Made by a program: the position numbers and the translations under genes
The notes under the pieces: model-generated
The model's input: only the letters and a program-made list of their open reading frames with translations
The model's database searches: none
Told to the model about the DNA's origin: nothing
Source of the DNA: Bacteroidales bacterium
Lineage (GTDB): Bacteria; Bacteroidota; Bacteroidia; Bacteroidales; UBA932
Reading direction: 5' to 3'
DNA: 23,390 bases
NCBI GenBank assembly: GCA_024683255.1
Contig: JAIKYL010000131.1
Span: 1 to 23,390, forward strand
Shown: in pieces, positions 18,247 through 23,390 of the stretch
Numbering within the stretch: the stretch's first letter is position 1
How the letters are laid out: the number at the start of each line of letters is the position of its first letter

Positions 18247-19775
18247 TGAAACGTTTCCTTTCCATCATGGCCTTGGCTGCCGTGGCCTTGGCCGCTTGTT
18301 CTCCCAAACAGGAACAGCCGCAGAAGCCCCGCGTCATCGTAACCTGCGACCCGGAGTTGGACGACCACAATTCCCTGATCCGCTATCTCCTGTTCTCTAC
18401 GGACTTTGACACGGAGGGCATTATCTACGCCAGCAGCCAGTTCCACTGGAAAGGCGACGGCAAAGGCGGCACGCAGTTCATCCCCGGCCGGGAATACGAC
18501 CGCGGGGACCATCACCTGGGCCCGCAGACCCACTGGCGCTGGGCCGAAGGGGAGCGCTTCATCGACGAGGATGTGGAGGCCTACGAAAAGGTCTATCCCC
18601 TTCTGGTGAAACATAACGCGGATTATCCTTCGCCGGAGTACCTGAAATCCATCATCCGCGAGGGGAACGTGTGGTTCGAGGGGGAGATGGAGCACGATAC
18701 TCCGGGTTCCGACCTCATCAAAGAGGTGCTCCTGGACGATGATCCCCGCCCGGTGTTCATCCAGGTGTGGGGCGGCCCCAGCACCGCTTCCCGGGCCCTG
18801 AAGAGCATCCAGGAGCAGTATGAGGGCACGCCCGAATGGGAGGCTGTGAAAGCCAGGGTATCGGCAAAGACCAAATTCTGCCTCTCCGGCCAGCAGGACC
18901 AGACCTACAGGGGTTACGTGCAGAAGCAGTGGCCGGAGATAGAGTCCATCATCCTGAATGCCGGCGTCACCCCCATGGGCTATGGCGCCAAGAGGTCGGT
19001 CTATGACCAGGCCGATACCCTCTACTACAGTGCCGCCTGGACCAGCGAAAACATTAAGTCCAAGGGCATCTTCGGCGAAATGTACCGCGTGTGGGGAGAC
19101 GGCAAGCAGATGGCCGAGGGCGATTTTACGGATTACTTCGGCCTCAAGGGCTATTCCCGCGAAGAACTGGTGGCCATGGGCTACTGGGTCTGGAGCCCGC
19201 CGCAGCCGGAAGGCAATTTCATCAGCGAGGGCGATACGCCCTGTTACCTGAACCTCATCGGCAACGGCCTCCGCGCCTGGGAAGACCAGGCCTGGGGCGG
19301 CTGGGGCGGACGGCGCCGTACGCTCTCCGACGAGGAGCGGCAGGCGGGCTTCACCGCGCCGTATGCCATGCGGGGTACCCAAGACGCTGTTCTTCCCTCC
19401 TTCGTGGCCGCCGTGCAGAATAACTTCGCCGCCCGCATGGCCTGGACGGTTACTCCCAATTATGCCGATGCCAACCATGAACCGCTGGTGGCCGGCCCGT
19501 TAGCCCTTTCCGGGAAACCCGGGAAGACGCTGAAGATCAAGGCATCGGCCTCCGACCCGGACGGCGACGCCCTTCACTGCAGCTGGGCCCAGTGGAAGGT
19601 GGACGGCTCCTACCAGGGCGATGTGACGCTCTCCGACACCACCGCCCCCGCCACCTCCGTGACCATCCCGGCCGATGCCCGGAGCGGCGACACCATCCAC
19701 CTGGTCCTGACGGTCTCCGACAACGGAACGCCCCAGTGCACGAGTTACCTCAGGACCATTATTACTGTTGAATAA
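18246..19775 (+). CDS. Sde182/DUF1593-family lipoprotein with nucleoside-hydrolase-like domain, copy 3
   Basis: A 509-residue lipoprotein (lipobox LAAC, Cys18) closely related to the preceding gene and translationally coupled to it through TAATG. The nucleoside-hydrolase-like motif TCDPELDD (residues 33-40) has Asp35, Asp39 and Asp40. SEGDTPCYLNLIGNGLRAWED contains Asp330, a candidate fourth metal ligand, followed by the complete GGWGGR. DDDPRPVFIQVWGG is the likely counterpart of the nucleoside-hydrolase central active-site strand. The C-terminal beta domain is intact (LKIKASASDPDGDALHCSWAQW, TIPADARSGDTIHLVLTVSDNG). It lacks the Met-rich insert of copy 2. This is the most canonical of the three copies and the best one to test for glycosidase activity. 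The stop is directly followed by the GH3 start codon (TAAATG). Confidence 0.88.
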   Translation: MKRFLSIMALAAVALAACSPKQEQPQKPRVIVTCDPELDDHNSLIRYLLFSTDFDTEGIIYASSQFHWKGDGKGGTQFIPGREYDRGDHHLGPQTHWRWAEGERFIDEDVEAYEKVYPLLVKHNADYPSPEYLKSIIREGNVWFEGEMEHDTPGSDLIKEVLLDDDPRPVFIQVWGGPSTASRALKSIQEQYEGTPEWEAVKARVSAKTKFCLSGQQDQTYRGYVQKQWPEIESIILNAGVTPMGYGAKRSVYDQADTLYYSAAWTSENIKSKGIFGEMYRVWGDGKQMAEGDFTDYFGLKGYSREELVAMGYWVWSPPQPEGNFISEGDTPCYLNLIGNGLRAWEDQAWGGWGGRRRTLSDEERQAGFTAPYAMRGTQDAVLPSFVAAVQNNFAARMAWTVTPNYADANHEPLVAGPLALSGKPGKTLKIKASASDPDGDALHCSWAQWKVDGSYQGDVTLSDTTAPATSVTIPADARSGDTIHLVLTVSDNGTPQCTSYLRTIITVE

Positions 19776-22133
19776 ATGCGCAGATTCCTCTATTTGCTCA
19801 CCATCTGCTTCGCGCCTTTGACGGTGCAAGCGCAGCCTCGGCTTGCCCCCGGAACGGTGGACGAAGTGCTGAGGGCCATGACCCTCGAAGAAAAAGCCAC
19901 CCTCCTGGTGGGCGCCAACCAGGGCGTCCTGTACGGCGGCAGCGCCGAATCCCACGACTATCAGCTCCCTGCCAGCGTCCGGGTGTACGACAACCGGATG
20001 GGCGTGGGCGGGTCCACCTACGCGTTTCCGCACCTCGGCATCACGCCCATCGTGATGGCTGACGGCCCTGCGGGGCTTCGTCTGAGCGTACAGCACAAAG
20101 GAAAGGAAGGGGAGTACTATTGCACCGCCTTTCCCGTGGGAACGGCCCTGGCCTCGTCCTGGAACACGGAATTGGTGAGGTGCATCGGCGAGGCGATGGG
20201 GGACGAAGCCTGCGCCTACGGCGTGGACGTGATGCTGGCCCCGGGGATGAACCTGCACCGGAACCCCCTGAACGGGCGAAACTTCGAGTATTATTCGGAA
20301 GACCCGCTCCTGAGCGGGAAGATGGCCGCCGCCATGGTGAGTGGCATCCAAAGCCGGAACGTAGGCACTTCCGTGAAGCATTTTGCGGTGAACAGCCAGG
20401 AAACCAACCGCAAGGACAACGACGACATCCTGGGAACCCGGGCCCTGCGGGAACTCTACCTGAAGGGGTTCGAGATCGTGGTGAAGGAAGCCCGCCCCTG
20501 GACGGTGATGTCTTCTTACAACCGCATTAACGGCCCCTATACGCAGGAGGATCCGGCTCTGCTGACCACCATCCTCCGGGACGAGTGGGGCTTCGACGGC
20601 ATCGTCCTTTCCGACTGGACGGCCCGGCGGAACACGGCTGCCCAGGTGAGCGCCGGGAACGACCTGATGATGCCCGGCAACCGGGACCAGATGCAGGAAA
20701 TCGTTGAGAAAGTGCGCTCCGGGGAACTCCCCGAGGCCGATGTGGACCTTTGTGTACGGCGCATCCTGGAAGTGGTGCTCCGGACCCATACTTTCCAGGG
20801 GCTGCAGCCCACGGACCAGCCGGATCTGAAAGCCCATGCCGCCCTTTCCCGGGCGGTGGCGGCCGAAGGGATGGTCCTGCTGAAAAATGAAGGGGTGCTG
20901 CCGCTAAAAGACGTGGAAACGATTGACTTGTATGGGAATACGTCGTATCGCTTTATCTCCGGAGGCACTGGCTCCGGTCGGGTGAATGCAGCCTATACCG
21001 TCAGTCTTAAAGAGGGCCTGGAAGGGGCCGGCTACAGGCTGGACGGCTACCTGGACGCGCTTTACAGCGCCTATCTGGCCTATCAGGACGCCCTGCATGC
21101 CGAGGAAACCTACTCCATCCTGAACCCCGCCCCGGCGGTGCCGGAGCTCTCCATCGGCCGGGAAAAACTCTTTGGAAGAACGCCCGGAGATGTGGCCGTC
21201 GTAACCCTCGGACGCAATGCCGGGGAAGCCACCGACCGCAAGATTCCCGCCGATTTTGACCTGACCTCCGAAGAGAGCGCACTTCTGCGGAATGTCTGCG
21301 ACGCCTACCATGCCGCCGGCAAGAAGGTGGTGGTGGTGCTGAACGTGTCCGGCGTTATTGAAACGGCCTCCTGGAAGGCCTGGCCGGATGCCATCCTGTT
21401 GGCCTGGCAGCTGGGGCAGGAGGGCGGAAATGTGGTGGCCGATGCCCTTTCGGGCGCGGTGAACCCTTCCGGAAAGCTCACCATGACTTTCCCGCTCCAG
21501 TACTTCGACCATCCGTCTTCCTACAACTTCCCCTTCGACTTCGTAGGCCCGCCTTCCTTCGGTCCGGTGATGTCTGTGACCGGCCGGAAGGAGCCGCTGG
21601 TTCGGAATGTGGACTACACCCTTTATGAGGAAGGTATCTACGTGGGTTACAGGTACTTCTCTTCCTTCGGGAAGGAGGTCTCCTACCCCTTCGGCTACGG
21701 GCTCAGCTATACCTCTTTCGCTTATTCCAAACCGGCGGTAAAGGCCTCCTCCGACGGATTCGTGGCTTCGGTGACGGTGACCAATACCGGCTCCGTGGCG
21801 GGCAAGGAGGCCGTACAGCTGTATGTGACGGCCCCTTCGGGCGGCCTGGAAAAACCGGCCCGGGAGCTCAAGGCTTTTGCCAAGACCCGCCTGCTCTCAC
21901 CGGGGGAGAGCGAGGTGCTTTCCTTCCCGGTATCGGCCTATGCGCTCGCTTCCTTCAACGAGGCGGCGTCGGCCTGGGAAGCGGCGGCGGGGCAGTACCA
22001 GCTGCATTTCGGCGCTTCGGTGGAGGATCTCCGCTGCGGCGTTCCCTTCCGCCTTTCCAAGGCGTCCCGCTGGGAAGTGCACCGGGTGATGGAGCCCTCG
22101 CAGCCTTTGCATGAATTATCCTTAAACCATTGA
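19776..22133 (+). CDS. Glycoside hydrolase family 3 beta-glycosidase (beta-glucosidase-like)
   Basis: A complete 785-residue GH3 enzyme with a cleavable signal peptide (residues 1-19, ending VQAQ), so exported. Domain 1 is a TIM-like barrel with PGMNLHRNPLNGRNFEYYSEDP, VKHFAVNSQETNR and the nucleophile Asp280 in GIVLSDWTARRN. Domain 2 has the likely acid/base Glu484 in GRNAGEATDR, followed by WQLGQEGGNVVADALSG and NPSGKLTMTFP. A fibronectin-III-like domain closes the protein (VTVTNTGSVAGKEAVQLYV, ARELKAF). The order and the GEATDR motif fit thermostable-type beta-glucosidases. It would cleave beta-glucose or beta-xylose from the non-reducing end. It starts right after the third DUF1593 stop and ends two bases before the third esterase, so it is co-translated with the set. 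It differs in type from the partial GH3 at the window start. Confidence 0.94.
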   Translation: MRRFLYLLTICFAPLTVQAQPRLAPGTVDEVLRAMTLEEKATLLVGANQGVLYGGSAESHDYQLPASVRVYDNRMGVGGSTYAFPHLGITPIVMADGPAGLRLSVQHKGKEGEYYCTAFPVGTALASSWNTELVRCIGEAMGDEACAYGVDVMLAPGMNLHRNPLNGRNFEYYSEDPLLSGKMAAAMVSGIQSRNVGTSVKHFAVNSQETNRKDNDDILGTRALRELYLKGFEIVVKEARPWTVMSSYNRINGPYTQEDPALLTTILRDEWGFDGIVLSDWTARRNTAAQVSAGNDLMMPGNRDQMQEIVEKVRSGELPEADVDLCVRRILEVVLRTHTFQGLQPTDQPDLKAHAALSRAVAAEGMVLLKNEGVLPLKDVETIDLYGNTSYRFISGGTGSGRVNAAYTVSLKEGLEGAGYRLDGYLDALYSAYLAYQDALHAEETYSILNPAPAVPELSIGREKLFGRTPGDVAVVTLGRNAGEATDRKIPADFDLTSEESALLRNVCDAYHAAGKKVVVVLNVSGVIETASWKAWPDAILLAWQLGQEGGNVVADALSGAVNPSGKLTMTFPLQYFDHPSSYNFPFDFVGPPSFGPVMSVTGRKEPLVRNVDYTLYEEGIYVGYRYFSSFGKEVSYPFGYGLSYTSFAYSKPAVKASSDGFVASVTVTNTGSVAGKEAVQLYVTAPSGGLEKPARELKAFAKTRLLSPGESEVLSFPVSAYALASFNEAASAWEAAAGQYQLHFGASVEDLRCGVPFRLSKASRWEVHRVMEPSQPLHELSLNH

Positions 22134-22135
22134 AT

Positions 22136-23014
22136 ATGAAAAAAATTGTTATGATTGCCGCCTTCGTGCTGGCAGCTGCCTTCTCCCTTCGGGGACAAGA
22201 AGTAAAAGAGCAGGACCCGGCCGCCCATCAGGCGCGTGTCTTCCCCATTCCTGTGGAACACCTGTATTTCCACAGCGATATCTTACAAGCGGACAAGAAT
22301 TTCTCCGTGATGCTCCCGAAGAGCTATACGAAGGAGACCGACCGCAGATACCCGGTCGTATATATGCTCCACGGTGCCGGTGAAAACGACTGGGAGTGGG
22401 CCAATATCGCCGTTTCCATGATATCCGAGGCCATCACGATGATTACCAACGACGGCACTGCCGCTGAATGCATCGTGGTGTTCCCCAACGCCAACGAGGC
22501 GGGCCACATGGGCTATTTCAACCAGCCGGACTGGAAGTACGAAGACTACTTCTTCCAGGAGTTGATGCCCTTGATTGACAAGCGTTACCGCACCATTGCC
22601 GACAAGGGGCACCGCGCCATCGGCGGCCTTTCGATGGGCGGCGGCGGCTCGTTCAACTACGGGATGCGCCATCCGGAGCTCTTCTCCAGCGTGTATGCCA
22701 TCTCGGCTGCCGTGAGCCCGGCCGCCTTCGCCTCGGACCAGGAGAACCCGTCCGTGCTTCCCGCCACCATGAACGGCGGCACCTACACGGCCGACCAGAT
22801 TGAAGCCGCCAAAGGGGTTTATTTCGTGCTGGACTGCGGCGACGACGACTTCCTCTTCGATGCCAACGTGGCCACCTATCAGCAGATGAAGAAAAACGGG
22901 ATGACGGTGCAGTTCCGCTGCTTTGACGGCGCCCACGCCTCCTATTATTGGTACGATGCCCTGCGCCGCGCCCTGGCCTATATGACCCGCCACTTCTCCA
23001 CGCAGATGCCGTAA
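22136..23014 (+). CDS. Exported single-domain esterase (CE1/esterase-D-like)
   Basis: A 292-residue alpha/beta-hydrolase with an N-terminal signal peptide (about 20 residues, ending near LRGQ). It lacks the E-set domain of the two other esterases; the catalytic domain begins soon after the signal, with NFSVMLPKSYTKETDRRYPVVYMLHGAGENDWEW. The triad reads Ser166 in GLSMGGGGSFNYG, Asp238 in DCGDDDFLFD and His267 in DGAHASYYWYDALRR. An in-frame TTG at 22130 is possible, but the ATG at 22136 gives the cleaner signal peptide. It is the last gene of the operon; a strong terminator follows about 80 bp later. Such proteins are often tributyrin-type, feruloyl or acetyl esterases of the Esterase D/CE1 group. 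The acyl group is unknown. Confidence 0.88.
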   Translation: MKKIVMIAAFVLAAAFSLRGQEVKEQDPAAHQARVFPIPVEHLYFHSDILQADKNFSVMLPKSYTKETDRRYPVVYMLHGAGENDWEWANIAVSMISEAITMITNDGTAAECIVVFPNANEAGHMGYFNQPDWKYEDYFFQELMPLIDKRYRTIADKGHRAIGGLSMGGGGSFNYGMRHPELFSSVYAISAAVSPAAFASDQENPSVLPATMNGGTYTADQIEAAKGVYFVLDCGDDDFLFDANVATYQQMKKNGMTVQFRCFDGAHASYYWYDALRRALAYMTRHFSTQMP

Positions 23015-23093
23015 ACGAAAGCCCAGACCGCCCTTCTGCCCGCCAATTCGTTGAAGACATGGGTGCTGTAGAGGGGCTGCATCCACAAAAATA

Positions 23094-23155
23094 ACCCATT
23101 TTCATGGACGGAACCGGTAAATTGGTCACTCTGTCCACGAAAATGGGTGTTTTTT
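23094..23155 (+). terminator. Strong terminator closing the operon
   Basis: Bases 23094-23112 pair with 23130-23148 over 19 positions, starting ACCCATTTTC and closing GAAAATGGGT, with one A-C mismatch (23104/23138) and one G-T pair. The loop contains a small inner hairpin (ACC 23113-23115 with GGT 23124-23126). Six T follow at 23150-23155. An A-rich run precedes the left arm, so it can also act on the minus strand. Confidence 0.8.
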
Positions 23156-23169
23156 ATGGATAATTTTGT

Positions 23170-23177
23170 TACATTTG
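23170..23177 (+). promoter_or_regulatory. -7 box for the last (partial) gene
   Basis: TACATTTG fits the Bacteroidetes TAnnTTTG element and lies 23 bp before the ATG at 23201. The expected -33 position falls at the end of the preceding terminator, where no exact TTTG is present. The box separates this gene from the sugar operon. Confidence 0.5.
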
Positions 23178-23200
23178 CAGAGAACGAATTCATTTTTCCC

Positions 23201-23390
23201 ATGAGAAAGTCCATCATTGCTTTATTAGCGGCCTTTTCGCTGGTGTTTACCTCCTGCGGCGGATCGTTCAATGCCCTCCGGGCCGTACAGGGTGGCATGT
23301 ATGCCCTGCAGGCGCTCACCCTCTCGGACGCGCAGGTACAGGACTATGTACACCAGTATATCACCGCCCTGGATGCCCAGAGCACCGTGC
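23201..23390 (+). CDS. Lipoprotein, N-terminus only; probably an M48-type metallopeptidase
   Basis: The first 63 codons of a gene cut by the window end. The N-terminus is a lipoprotein signal (MRKSIIALLAAFSLVFTSCGG, lipobox FTSC with Cys19). The following segment (LQALTLSDAQVQDYVHQYIT, then LDAQSTV) resembles the start of exported M48-family peptidases of Bacteroidales, in which an HExxH site appears about 100 residues further on. That site is not in the window, so the family call rests on recall of the N-terminal pattern alone. It has its own promoter and follows a terminator, so it is not part of the sugar locus. Confidence 0.6.
   Translation, partial: MRKSIIALLAAFSLVFTSCGGSFNALRAVQGGMYALQALTLSDAQVQDYVHQYITALDAQSTV

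Noticed and set aside
23094..23148. Long inverted repeat considered as a transposon end or miniature element
   Set aside because: A single copy in the window, no target duplication or transposase, and a T-run directly after it; a terminator explains it fully.
22978..23319. Minus-strand 113-codon frame across the terminator region
   Set aside because: It crosses the hairpin and overlaps both the esterase end and the lipoprotein start; no promoter or domain supports it.

Overview
The window looks like chromosomal DNA of a GC-rich member of the Bacteroidales (Bacteroidota), probably from a gut or rumen. The signs are a SusC/SusD outer-membrane pair, promoters of the Bacteroidetes type (TTTG, 19 bp, TAnnTTTG), many lipoproteins, short A-rich leaders in place of strong Shine-Dalgarno sites, and tight gene packing. 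The genus cannot be fixed from the sequence. No rRNA, tRNA, CRISPR array, insertion sequence or phage gene is visible.

Layout. (1) Bases 2-1126 are the C-terminal part of a GH3 glycosidase belonging to a preceding locus. (2) Bases 1127-2213 hold a DeoR-family repressor gene on the minus strand. It is flanked by two nearly identical promoter/operator modules (1141-1185 and 2138-2182, 41 of 45 bases identical). The first faces a strong hairpin 50-80 bases downstream and may make a small RNA; the second drives the main operon. (3) Bases 2214-7912 encode a cytoplasmic sugar pathway: split transketolase subunits, an FGGY kinase, a fucose/arabinose-isomerase-fold isomerase and a GRP/RhaT-type inner-membrane sugar transporter. 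(4) Bases 7960-12627 encode SusC-like and SusD-like proteins, followed by a terminator hairpin. (5) Bases 12705-23014 encode an exported enzyme set: esterase, Sde182/DUF1593 protein, esterase, DUF1593, DUF1593, GH3, esterase. A strong hairpin with a T-run (23094-23155) closes the locus. (6) Base 23201 starts a separate lipoprotein gene, probably an M48-type peptidase, cut by the window end.

How it may work (inference). The isomerase, FGGY kinase and split transketolase together match the known transketolase route for the branched pentose D-apiose: D-apiose, D-apulose, D-apulose-4-phosphate, then an AptAB-type transketolase. The plus-strand genes would then form an apiose-glycan or apioside utilisation locus controlled by the DeoR protein. 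SusCD would import an oligosaccharide or glycoside, the esterases would remove acyl groups, GH3 would remove beta-linked glucose or xylose, and the sugar would enter through the GRP transporter.

The most interesting point is that no known apiosidase (GH140) or other furanosidase is visible. The locus does carry three lipoproteins with a nucleoside-hydrolase-like domain, and these keep the Asp triad that binds calcium and a furanose diol in nucleoside hydrolases. They are candidates for an undescribed O-furanosidase, possibly an apiosidase. The domain calls and motifs are read from sequence; the substrate is a hypothesis.
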